Positions 9,070-17,099 of a DNA stretch of 64,000 bases are shown here, piece by piece (position 1 is the stretch's first letter; each line of letters opens with the position of its first letter). Both the position numbers and the translations under genes were made by a program. Source of the stretch: Rhodoferax sp. PAMC 29310 (lineage in GTDB: Bacteria > Pseudomonadota > Gammaproteobacteria > Burkholderiales > Burkholderiaceae_C); NCBI RefSeq assembly GCF_017948265.1, contig NZ_CP072852.1:2170001-2234000 (forward strand), read 5' to 3'. The notes below the pieces were generated by a model. The model ran no database searches. It had not been told where the DNA came from and saw nothing but the letters and a program-made list of their open reading frames with translations.

Positions 9070-10098
9070 ATGCACAAACGCCATCTTCTCAAGCTGACGA
9101 CCGCCCTGGCCCTTGCCAGCACACTGGGTGTGGCCCATGCGCAGACGACGCCCATCAAATTCCAACTGGACTGGCGCTTTGAAGGCCCATCAGCCCTGTT
9201 CCTCACACCGCTGGCCAAAGGCTACTTCAAGGACGCCAAGCTGGACGTGACGGTGGACGCGGGCAATGGTTCAGGCGCGGCTGTTAACCGCGTGGCCTCA
9301 GGTGCTTACGACATGGGCTTTGCAGACTTGGCTGCCTTGATGGAATTCCACGCCAACAACCCGGACGCCCCCAACAAGCCGGTGGCCGTGATGATGGTTT
9401 ACAACGACACGCCCGCGTCTGTCATGGCGTTGAAAAAATCCGGCATCAAAACCCCGGCGGACCTCAGCGGCAAAAAGTTGGGCGCCCCCGTGTTTGATGC
9501 CGGACGCCGTGCCTTCCCGATTTTTGCCAAAGCCAACAAGGTCAGTGATGTGCAATGGATCTCGATGGACCCACCCCTGCGCGAAACCATGCTGGTGCGT
9601 GGCGACCTGGACGCCATCACCGGCTTCACCTTCACCTCCCTGCTGAACCTGGAAGCGCGTGGCGTGAAGGCCGCTGACGTGGTGGTCTTGCCCTACCCCG
9701 CCTACGGTGTGAAGTTGTACGGCAACGCCATCATCGCATCGCCCAAATTACTCAAGGACAACCCGGAAGCCGTGAAAGCGTTTCTCATGGCTTTCGCCAA
9801 AGGCGTGAAGGACGTGGTTGCCAACCCCAAAGCGGCGATTGCCGACGTGAAAGAGCGCGACGGCATCATCAATGCCGAACTGGAAACTCGCCGCCTGCAA
9901 CTCGCGATTGACACGGTCATCAACACCCCCAACGCCCATGTCGAAGGCTTTGGTCAAGTCAGCGGCCCGCGCCTGACGCTCATGGCGTCACAAGTGTCAG
10001 ACGCTTTTAACACCAAGAGCCGCGTCAATGCGGATGCGGTGTGGAGCAGCGACTACCTGCCTTCCAAAGCAGCGCTGAACGTTTTACCCAAGAAGTAA
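9070..10098 (+). CDS. NitT/TauT-type ABC transporter substrate-binding protein
   Basis: Periplasmic binding protein of the NMT1/THI5-like family, 342 residues. A signal peptide (MHKRHLLKL..., cleavage after AHA) precedes the family start PIKFQLDWRFEGPSALF; GNGSGAAVNRVASGAYDMGF and NDTPASVMALKKSGI follow the nitrate/taurine/thiamine-precursor binding fold. GGAGACCTC sets the ATG at 9070 rather than 9028. Ligands in this family are small nitrogen or sulfur compounds (pyrimidines, nitrate, sulfonates, cyanate); the true ligand cannot be read from sequence. The sigma-54 promoter and the downstream ureD suggest a nitrogenous substrate whose breakdown yields urea. Confidence 0.88.
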   Translation: MHKRHLLKLTTALALASTLGVAHAQTTPIKFQLDWRFEGPSALFLTPLAKGYFKDAKLDVTVDAGNGSGAAVNRVASGAYDMGFADLAALMEFHANNPDAPNKPVAVMMVYNDTPASVMALKKSGIKTPADLSGKKLGAPVFDAGRRAFPIFAKANKVSDVQWISMDPPLRETMLVRGDLDAITGFTFTSLLNLEARGVKAADVVVLPYPAYGVKLYGNAIIASPKLLKDNPEAVKAFLMAFAKGVKDVVANPKAAIADVKERDGIINAELETRRLQLAIDTVINTPNAHVEGFGQVSGPRLTLMASQVSDAFNTKSRVNADAVWSSDYLPSKAALNVLPKK

Positions 10099-10123
10099 GC
10101 CACGCGCCGACCTCGAATACGCT

Positions 10124-10173
10124 TCATTATTAATAGCTCTTCACGCAACAAACACGACGGCCAAAGGCCTTTT
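10124..10173 (+). repeat. Dispersed ATAGCT-type repeat between ABC transporter genes
   Basis: ATTATTAATAGCTcttcacGCA...GGCCAAAGGCCTTTTT lies in the gap between the binding-protein and ATPase genes. Its GGCC...GGCC end directly precedes the ATPase start codon, so it could influence expression of the second gene. Confidence 0.5.
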
Positions 10174-10175
10174 TC

Positions 10176-11030
10176 ATGGTTATTGACAGCACCGTACCCT
10201 CCAGCCCCTGGTTTGTTGAGTTTCAAGACGTTTGGCTCGCCTACAACGAGGAATTGCACCGGCAAAACCAATTTGCGGTGGAAGCGATCGATCTGAATGT
10301 TCGACAAGGTGAATTCATCGCCATCGTCGGGCCCTCGGGTTGCGGCAAGTCCACCTTCATGAAGCTGGCCACCGGGCTCAAAATGCCGTCCATCGGCAAG
10401 ATCCGCATTGACGGCCAACCGGTTACCGGCCCACTGAAAATCTCGGGCATGGCGTTTCAGGCCTCGTCCTTGCTGCCGTGGCGAACCACGCTGGACAACG
10501 TGTTGCTGCCGCTGGAAATTGTTGAGCCCTACCGCAGCCAGTTCAAAGCCAAACGCAAGGAGTACGAGGAACGCGCCCGTGCATTGCTGGCCAAAGTGGG
10601 CCTGGGTGGTTATGAAAAAAAGTTCCCGTGGGAACTGTCGGGCGGCATGCAGCAGCGCGCCAGCATTTGCCGTGCCCTGATTCACGAACCCAAGATGCTG
10701 CTGCTGGACGAGCCCTTTGGCGCGCTGGACGCATTCACCCGCGAAGACCTCTGGTGCACCCTGCGGGACCTGTGGACCGAGCAGCGCTTCAATGTCATTC
10801 TGGTCACCCACGACTTGCGTGAATCGGTCTTCCTGGCCGACACGGTGTATGTGATGAGTAAATCCCCGGGCCGCTTTGTCGTCAAAAAGAACATTGACTT
10901 GCCGCGTCCCCGTGATCTTGAGATCACCTATACCCGCGAGTTCACTGACATCGTGCATGAGCTGCGCGGCCACATTGGCGCGCAGCGCCAAACCACTGCA
11001 GCCAATCCATCACCGCTCGCCTCCACCTGA
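10176..11030 (+). CDS. NitT/TauT-type ABC transporter ATP-binding protein
   Basis: ATPase subunit of 284 residues that powers import with the neighbouring binding protein and permease. Walker A is GPSGCGKST (about residue 53), the Q-loop region reads MAFQASSLLPWR, the signature is LSGGMQQRASI, Walker B is MLLLDEPFGALD, and VILVTHDLRES holds the switch His. The C-terminus has the short extension usual for this family. A dispersed repeat occupies the upstream gap, so the ribosome site is weak. Only 9 bp separate it from the permease gene. Confidence 0.92.
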   Translation: MVIDSTVPSSPWFVEFQDVWLAYNEELHRQNQFAVEAIDLNVRQGEFIAIVGPSGCGKSTFMKLATGLKMPSIGKIRIDGQPVTGPLKISGMAFQASSLLPWRTTLDNVLLPLEIVEPYRSQFKAKRKEYEERARALLAKVGLGGYEKKFPWELSGGMQQRASICRALIHEPKMLLLDEPFGALDAFTREDLWCTLRDLWTEQRFNVILVTHDLRESVFLADTVYVMSKSPGRFVVKKNIDLPRPRDLEITYTREFTDIVHELRGHIGAQRQTTAANPSPLAST

Positions 11031-11039
11031 AACCGCACC

Positions 11040-11807
11040 ATGAACAAGAAACAAGTCGAAATCTGGTCACCGTGGATTTTGCTGACCGTAATCTTGCTGA
11101 TCTGGCAGGTCATCTGCTCGGTCTTTGATGTGTCTGAGTTCATTTTCCCCAGCCCCTGGCGGATCTGGACCCAGTTCTGGGATTACAAAACCATCATCGC
11201 GGGCCATGCCTGGCGCACCTATTGGGTGACCATGGCTGGGTTTGGCCTCGCCATTGTGGTGGGAGTGCTGCTGGGTTTTGTCATTGGCAGCTCACGTCTG
11301 GCGTATGCCGCCGTGTACCCCTTAATGACCGCTTTCAATGCGCTGCCCAAAGCGGCATTCGTGCCCATCCTGGTGGTCTGGTTCGGCATTGGCGCCGGCC
11401 CGGCCATCCTCACCGCGTTTCTCATTAGCTTCTTCCCCATCATGGTCAATATCGCGACCGGCCTGGCCACGCTGGAGCCTGAGCTGGAAGACGTACTGCG
11501 GGTGCTGGGCGCCAAGCGCTGGGATGTGCTGATCAAGGTGGGCCTGCCCCGCTCCATGCCTTACTTTTATGGCTCCCTCAAAGTCGCTATTACCCTCGCC
11601 TTTGTCGGCACCACGGTGTCGGAGATGACCGCCGCCAATGAAGGCATTGGCTACCTGCTGATCTCCGCCGGGTCTGCCATGCAAATGGGTCTGGCATTTG
11701 CGGGCTTGGTGGTCGTGGGAGCCATGGCCATGATCATGTACGAACTATTCAACGCCATTGAAAAGCGCACCACCGGCTGGGCGCACCGGGGCTCCCAGAA
11801 CCACTGA
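11040..11807 (+). CDS. NitT/TauT-type ABC transporter permease
   Basis: Inner-membrane permease of 255 residues with about six hydrophobic segments and the BPD_transp_1 EAA-like loop (GLATLEPELEDVLRVLGAKRW), which contacts the ATPase. It is tightly spaced after the ATPase gene and is followed by ureD after 34 bp, so all four genes probably form one sigma-54-dependent transcript. Confidence 0.92.
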   Translation: MNKKQVEIWSPWILLTVILLIWQVICSVFDVSEFIFPSPWRIWTQFWDYKTIIAGHAWRTYWVTMAGFGLAIVVGVLLGFVIGSSRLAYAAVYPLMTAFNALPKAAFVPILVVWFGIGAGPAILTAFLISFFPIMVNIATGLATLEPELEDVLRVLGAKRWDVLIKVGLPRSMPYFYGSLKVAITLAFVGTTVSEMTAANEGIGYLLISAGSAMQMGLAFAGLVVVGAMAMIMYELFNAIEKRTTGWAHRGSQNH

Positions 11808-11841
11808 TCTCAAGCGCTGAGCCACACCCTAAACTCTCGCC

Positions 11842-12672
11842 ATGTCATGGCACGCCCAACTTCAACTTGATTACCGCCTTGAGGGCGCCCGCACAGTCGC
11901 CAGTCACCAGCATGAAGGCCCGTTGCGCTTGCTGAAAAGCCTTTACCCCGAGGGTGAGGCCCTGTGTCATAACGTGCTGGTACACCCGCCGGGCGGACTG
12001 GTGGGCGGCGACACGCTAGACCTCCACATCACCGCCCAAAGCGGCGCTCACGGACTGATCACCACACCGGGTGCCACCCGCTTTTACCGCTCCAGCGGCA
12101 AACGGGCCGTCCAGCGCACCCACATCCGATTAAGCGACCAAGCCCGACTGGAATGGCTGCCCATGGAGGCCATTTGTTACAACGACTGCCTGGCTGAAAA
12201 CCACCTCACCGTCGAGCTGGGGTCGCAGGCCGAATTCATGGGCTGGGACGTCACCGCCTTTGGACTGCCACTGGCGAATCAGCCGTTCGAACAAGGCCAG
12301 TTTCTGCAGCACATTGAAGTGCCCGGTGTCTGGCTGGAACGTGGTCAGCTCAAGGCCGATGACTCGCGCCTGATGAACGGCCCGCTCGGCTTGGCCGGGG
12401 CACGTTGCATGGCCTCGCTCTTTTTTGTGGCCGGCAGCAAATTGGACAAAACCCGCCGAGACCAAGCGCTAGAGCTGGCACGAGATTTGATCGCGGCTCA
12501 TCCCCTGCTCGCAACAGCAGGCGCCACCAGCCCGAATCCTCAGGTGCTGGTCGTGCGCTGTTTGTCGCCCGTGGTCGAGCCCGCCATGGGCCTGTTGCGC
12601 CAAATCTGGGGCGCATGGCGCGCGCAGCTGTGGCAATGCGGTCAAGAAACGCCGCGCTTGTGGGCCACCTAG
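11842..12672 (+). CDS. ureD: Urease accessory protein UreD
   Basis: UreD is the scaffold that binds apo-urease and, with UreF and UreG, assembles the dinickel site. The 276-residue product carries the family hallmarks HPPGGLVGGDTLDL, TTPGATRFYRS and LEWLPMEAICYNDC. Length is normal. It is placed oddly: the other urease genes start at 57465, about 45 kb away on the same strand, whereas in related bacteria ureD usually lies directly upstream of ureA. Here it is the last gene of the sigma-54-driven ABC transporter unit, so its expression is probably tied to nitrogen starvation. Confidence 0.93.
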   Translation: MSWHAQLQLDYRLEGARTVASHQHEGPLRLLKSLYPEGEALCHNVLVHPPGGLVGGDTLDLHITAQSGAHGLITTPGATRFYRSSGKRAVQRTHIRLSDQARLEWLPMEAICYNDCLAENHLTVELGSQAEFMGWDVTAFGLPLANQPFEQGQFLQHIEVPGVWLERGQLKADDSRLMNGPLGLAGARCMASLFFVAGSKLDKTRRDQALELARDLIAAHPLLATAGATSPNPQVLVVRCLSPVVEPAMGLLRQIWGAWRAQLWQCGQETPRLWAT

Positions 12673-12701
12673 TGCTATTATTTTGGGCAAAACAATGAGA
12701 G

Positions 12702-14411
12702 ATGCCCCATGGTCAAAACGTTGTTGGAACCGCTAATCGTCACATTGGCCCGCTGATGGCTGGGACGGCAGACGATCTTTCCTCGTCCAGTGCACTGGTC
12801 GTTGACAGCAACCCCACCTCCCGATCGGTGCTGGTGTCGCAATTGCGTGACTTCGGCATGGGCAGCGTGGTGCAGTGCGCCCGCTTGGCAGACTCCCGCC
12901 GGCAGCTTGAATACCGCAAGTTTGATGTCGTTTTGTGCGAACACCATTTTGCTGGTGAAACCGCTTCTGGCCAGGATTTGCTGGACGACCTGCGACGCAA
13001 CCAATTGCTGCCGTTTTCGACCGTATTCATCATGGTCACCGGAGAGGCCACTTACGCCAAGGTCGCCGAAGCGGCTGAATCCTCCCTTGACGGGTATTTG
13101 CTCAAACCACAAAAAGCCAATCAACTCGGCGACCGCTTGCGACAAGCCCGCATCCGAAAAGCCTCCTTGCAGGAGATCTTCACCGCCATCGAATCGGAAG
13201 ATTTTGAACGAGCGGCAACACTGTGCATGGAGCGTTTCGAGTCCCGCGGACTTTTTTGGCTCTATGCAGCGCGGGTCGGTGCGGAGCTGTTGCTGCGCAT
13301 CGGAAAACCCACGCAGGCTCAGGCGTTGTACGAGGCCGTGGTCGCCGCCAAAACCTTGCCTTGGGCAAAACTGGGCGTTGCGCGCTCACAGCTTGATGAC
13401 GGGCAGGTCGCCAAGGCCACCAGCACACTGAGCAACCTGATCAGCGAAGACCCCACTTACACCGATGCCTACGATGTCATGGGGCGAGCGCAGTTTGAAA
13501 CCGGGAAGTTTGACGAGGCGTTGGCCACTTACAAAATGGCCAGTGAATTGACACCAGCTTCCATCACGCGACTTCAAAACCTGGGCTTGCTTACCTACTA
13601 TTCTGGCTCACATGAAGAAGCCGAAAAGCTGCTGGACAAGACAACCCGTCTTGGGCTTGACTCCAAAATGTTCGATTGTCAAACATTGGTATTGCTGGCC
13701 TTTATGCGGCTCCAAAGTGGTGACCGGAAAGGACTTCAACGCTGTCGCGACGACTTTGTGCGCCTGAATGAGCGCAACCCTGACAGCCTGCGCCATCAAA
13801 GGCTTGCAGACATTGTTGAAGCGCTCCATCTCATTCATCAGCACCAGTACGCGCCTGCGGTAGACGCCGTTCGTGCGATGTGCAAGACCGTGAAGTCACC
13901 GGAGTTCGATTTCGAGTCCGCCTCAAATTTGCTGGCGTTGATGGTGCAACTGGCGAGCAAGGACATTCAACTCAATGAAGTTGACTCTGTGGTCGACACC
14001 ATTGGCATGCGCTACTGCAATAACCGGGCGATGACCGAGTTGCTTGTCGGTACCGCCAACACCTACCCCCTCTATGCCGACCGCATTCGTACCGCCAGCG
14101 CCAAGATTCTCAAAATCAATGAACAGGCCATGCAGCTCAGCATGGGTGGTGACCCAAAAGCGGCTGTCAAGAATCTGATTTTTCACAGCAACGCCACGTT
14201 AAATGGAAAATTGATCGGAAACGCCTTCCTGGTTTTGAATCGCTATGCCGAGAAAATCGACGATGCCCAGAGCATGAAGGAAATTGTGCAAGACATGCGA
14301 ACCTGCTTTGCAGCGGGCAGCAGCCGGCCAACCTTGGGTGGACAGCAACGGCAAGCCGGTGGCCTGACGCTGCGAACGGGTAGTGGCCAGGCTCAGTCGA
14401 AACCGCCTTAA
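12702..14411 (+). CDS. TPR-containing response regulator with Glu at the phospho-acceptor site
   Basis: A 569-residue protein with an N-terminal receiver domain (about 30-150) and tetratricopeptide repeats over the rest (for example DPTYTDAYDVMGRAQFETGK, 'FDEALATYKMASELTP'). In the receiver, the beta-3 strand reads FDVVLCE, so Glu (residue 80) stands where Asp is normally phosphorylated; the acidic pocket keeps one Asp (VVDSNP), while the Thr (VTGEA) and Lys (LLKPQK) are present. This suggests a phosphorylation-independent or constitutively active state. TPRs imply protein-protein output rather than DNA binding. The start is uncertain: 12702 or 12756, neither with a strong ribosome site. It lies between ureD and urtE, overlapping the urtE end by 4 bp. 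Confidence 0.8.
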   Translation: MPHGQNVVGTANRHIGPLMAGTADDLSSSSALVVDSNPTSRSVLVSQLRDFGMGSVVQCARLADSRRQLEYRKFDVVLCEHHFAGETASGQDLLDDLRRNQLLPFSTVFIMVTGEATYAKVAEAAESSLDGYLLKPQKANQLGDRLRQARIRKASLQEIFTAIESEDFERAATLCMERFESRGLFWLYAARVGAELLLRIGKPTQAQALYEAVVAAKTLPWAKLGVARSQLDDGQVAKATSTLSNLISEDPTYTDAYDVMGRAQFETGKFDEALATYKMASELTPASITRLQNLGLLTYYSGSHEEAEKLLDKTTRLGLDSKMFDCQTLVLLAFMRLQSGDRKGLQRCRDDFVRLNERNPDSLRHQRLADIVEALHLIHQHQYAPAVDAVRAMCKTVKSPEFDFESASNLLALMVQLASKDIQLNEVDSVVDTIGMRYCNNRAMTELLVGTANTYPLYADRIRTASAKILKINEQAMQLSMGGDPKAAVKNLIFHSNATLNGKLIGNAFLVLNRYAEKIDDAQSMKEIVQDMRTCFAAGSSRPTLGGQQRQAGGLTLRTGSGQAQSKPP

Positions 14412-15100
14412 ATGGCGACCATATTGCGCACGCCATCGGCCTCCATATTGGCGCCTTTTCCTTGCGCCAACACCGAACCGCGCTCCATCACCACATAGGC
14501 GTCGGCCAATTCCTGGGCAAAGTCATAGTACTGCTCCACCAGCACAATAGCCATGTCGCCCCGGTCGGCCAGCATGCGAATGACGCGGCCAATGTCCTTG
14601 ATGATGCTCGGCTGAATGCCCTCCGTGGGTTCATCCAAAATCAATAACTTGGGGCCAGCGGCCAGTGCCCGGGCAATGGCCAACTGCTGTTGCTGCCCGC
14701 CTGACAAATCGCCGCCCCGACGCTGGCGCATTTGGTGCAGCACCGGAAACAGCTCAAACAACTCCGGCGGAATCGGCGTGCTGGCGCTTTTGTAGGCCAG
14801 CCCCATGCGAAGGTTTTCTTCCACCGTCAGGCGGGCAAAGATTTCCCGGCCTTGCGGCACAAAGCCAATGCCGGCGCGGGCCCGGTCATAAGACGTGGCC
14901 TTGTGAATGGCCTTTCCATCCAACTCGATGGTGCCGGTTTTGATGGGCACCAGGCCCATCAGGCTTTTCAGCAGCGTGGTCTTGCCCACGCCGTTGCGGC
15001 CCAAAATCACGGTGACCTCTCCCAGATTCGCAGTGAGATTCACGTCCCGCAGAATGTGCGAGCCGCCATAGTATTGATTGATGTTTTTGACGTTCAACAT
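14408..15100 (-). CDS. urtE: Urea ABC transporter ATP-binding subunit UrtE
   Basis: LivF-like ATPase of the high-affinity urea importer, 230 residues. Walker A GRNGVGKTT, signature LSGGQQQQLAIARAL, Walker B LLILDEPTEGIQPS. The opening MLNVKNINQYYGGSHILRDV is typical of UrtE. It is the last gene of urtABCDE; only 12 bp separate it from urtD. Confidence 0.94.
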   Translation of the reverse strand: MLNVKNINQYYGGSHILRDVNLTANLGEVTVILGRNGVGKTTLLKSLMGLVPIKTGTIELDGKAIHKATSYDRARAGIGFVPQGREIFARLTVEENLRMGLAYKSASTPIPPELFELFPVLHQMRQRRGGDLSGGQQQQLAIARALAAGPKLLILDEPTEGIQPSIIKDIGRVIRMLADRGDMAIVLVEQYYDFAQELADAYVVMERGSVLAQGKGANMEADGVRNMVAI

Positions 15101-15112
15101 GCTGTAGTTCGC

Positions 15113-15988
15113 TTAGCGACCCAAATAAACTTCAATGACCCGCTCATCGGCCTGAACCTGGGCCAAGGTGCCCTGCGCCAGCACCGAGCCGTCGCACAGC
15201 ACGGTCACGATGTCGGAGATGGTGTTGATGAAGCTCATGTCATGCTCCACCACCATCAGCGAGTGCTTGCCTTTGAGCTTCAAAAACAGCTCGGCCGTGC
15301 GCTCGGTTTCCTCATCGGTCATGCCGGCCACGGGCTCGTCCAGCAACAGCAGTTTGGGGTCTTGCATGAGCAACATGCCAATCTCCAGCCACTGCTTCTG
15401 GCCGTGGCTCAAATTGCCAGCCAGTGCACCCACACTGTCAGCCAGATGGATGGTGTGCAAAATCTCGGCCAGGCGGTCGCCCTGCAAGGAGTCGAGCTTG
15501 AAAAACATGGACGGTTTCACCCGCTTGTCGGTTTTGAGCGCCAGCTCCAGGTTTTCAAACACCGTGAGTTGTTCAAACACCGTCGGTTTCTGAAACTTTC
15601 GGCCAATGCCCAGCTGAGCAATCTCGGCTTCTTTGTAGCGCAGCAAGTCAATCGTGCTGCCAAAAAACACGGTGCCCGAATCAGGCCGGGTTTTGCCGGT
15701 GATGATGTCCATCATGGTGGTCTTGCCCGCCCCGTTGGGGCCAATGATGCAGCGCAACTCACCGGGCGCAATGTCCAGCGACAGCTTGTTGATGGCCTTG
15801 AAGCCGTCAAAGCTCACACACACATCCTCCAGATACAGAATGCGGCCGTGGGTAGTGTCCACTTCGCCCGGAGTGGCAATGCGGGAAAAACCCGCGTTGC
15901 GACCACCGGACTCGGTCTTACCCTGTGCCACGTGAGCGGCACGGGCCTCGGCGCGGCGGGCGCCCTCTTCCATCAAATCAGGCGTCAT
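15113..15988 (-). CDS. urtD: Urea ABC transporter ATP-binding subunit UrtD
   Basis: LivG-like ATPase of the urea importer, 291 residues. Walker A GPNGAGKTTMMD, signature LSHGQKQWLEIGMLL and Walker B LLLLDEPVAGMTDEE match UrtD, whose signature typically has SHGQKQ. An N-terminal extension of about 40 residues precedes the ATPase core. It overlaps the end of urtC by 11 bp, implying translational coupling. Confidence 0.94.
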   Translation of the reverse strand: MTPDLMEEGARRAEARAAHVAQGKTESGGRNAGFSRIATPGEVDTTHGRILYLEDVCVSFDGFKAINKLSLDIAPGELRCIIGPNGAGKTTMMDIITGKTRPDSGTVFFGSTIDLLRYKEAEIAQLGIGRKFQKPTVFEQLTVFENLELALKTDKRVKPSMFFKLDSLQGDRLAEILHTIHLADSVGALAGNLSHGQKQWLEIGMLLMQDPKLLLLDEPVAGMTDEETERTAELFLKLKGKHSLMVVEHDMSFINTISDIVTVLCDGSVLAQGTLAQVQADERVIEVYLGR

Positions 15989-17099
15989 GGCGGGCTCCTT
16001 TCAGCTTTTTAACCAGTCCCACCACCCCGTTGGGCAGAAAGAGCGTCACTCCAACGAACAAGGCACCCAAGAAATACAACCAGAATTCCGGGTAGGCCAC
16101 GGTGAGCCAGCTTTTGGCACCGTTCACGATGAAGGCCCCCACAATCGGCCCAATCAGGGAGGCCCGCCCGCCCACGGCGGCCCAGATGGCGATCTCAATT
16201 GAATTGGCCGGGCTCATTTCACTGGGATTGATGATGCCGACCTGCGGTACATACAAGGCCCCCGCCACGCCGCACATCATGGCCGAGATGACCCAGATAG
16301 TGAGCTTGAAGCCCAGCGGGTTGTAGCCCGAGAACATGACACGGGTTTCGGCGTCGCGCACGGCTTGCAGCACCCGGCCAAACTTGCTGTTGACCAGCCA
16401 ACGCGCCATCAGGAAGAAGCCCAACAAGGTGACCCCGGTCATCACAAACAGCGTCATGCGCATCTCGGGCGTGGCAATCGGAATATTCAGAATCCGCTTG
16501 AAATCGGTAAAGCCGTTGTTGCCGCCAAAGCCGGTTTCATTGCGAAAGAACAGCAGCATGGCCGCAAAGGTCATGGCCTGGGTGATGATAGAAAAGTACA
16601 CCCCTTTGATGCGCGAGCGAAAGGCAAAGTAGCCAAACACAAAGGCCACCAGCCCCGGCACCGCCACCACCAGAAACAGGGTGGCTAAAAAGCTGTCGCT
16701 GAAGGTCCAGTGCCAGGGCAGCTCTTTCCAGTCGAGAAACACCATGAAGTCAGGCAACTCGCTTTTGTAGTTCCCCTCCAGCCCAATCTGGCGCATCAAA
16801 TACATGCCCATGGCGTAGCCGCCCAATGCAAAAAACACGCCGTGTCCGAGACTCAGAATGCCTGTGTAACCCCAGATCAAGTCCATGGCCAGCGCCAGAA
16901 TGGCGTAGCACATGATCTTGCCCAGCAGCCCCACCATATAGCTGCTCAAGTGCAGTGCGCTGGTCTCTGGCACCCACAGGTTCAGCACCGGGGCGACCGC
17001 GCACACCAGCAGCAAAGCCACCACAAAAGTCGTCCAGCCCCGACCGGTCAGCACCGGGCTTTTGGAGGGCAAGACCAGGAAAGGTGTGTTCGTGCTCAT
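15978..17099 (-). CDS. urtC: Urea ABC transporter permease UrtC
   Basis: LivM-like permease of 373 residues with about ten hydrophobic segments. Recognisable blocks are LIWGYTGILSLGHGVFFALG, 'QAMTFAAMLLFFRNETGFGG' and 'GGRASLIGPIVGAFIVNGAK'. It pairs with UrtB to form the urea channel. It overlaps urtB by 4 bp (ATGA) and urtD by 11 bp. Confidence 0.93.
   Translation of the reverse strand: MSTNTPFLVLPSKSPVLTGRGWTTFVVALLLVCAVAPVLNLWVPETSALHLSSYMVGLLGKIMCYAILALAMDLIWGYTGILSLGHGVFFALGGYAMGMYLMRQIGLEGNYKSELPDFMVFLDWKELPWHWTFSDSFLATLFLVVAVPGLVAFVFGYFAFRSRIKGVYFSIITQAMTFAAMLLFFRNETGFGGNNGFTDFKRILNIPIATPEMRMTLFVMTGVTLLGFFLMARWLVNSKFGRVLQAVRDAETRVMFSGYNPLGFKLTIWVISAMMCGVAGALYVPQVGIINPSEMSPANSIEIAIWAAVGGRASLIGPIVGAFIVNGAKSWLTVAYPEFWLYFLGALFVGVTLFLPNGVVGLVKKLKGARHDA

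Noticed and set aside
14732..16012. 426-codon plus-strand ORF
   Set aside because: It is the antisense shadow of urtE/urtD; the composition (His, Gln and Ala rich) is typical of GC-rich shadows and the minus-strand proteins are unmistakable.
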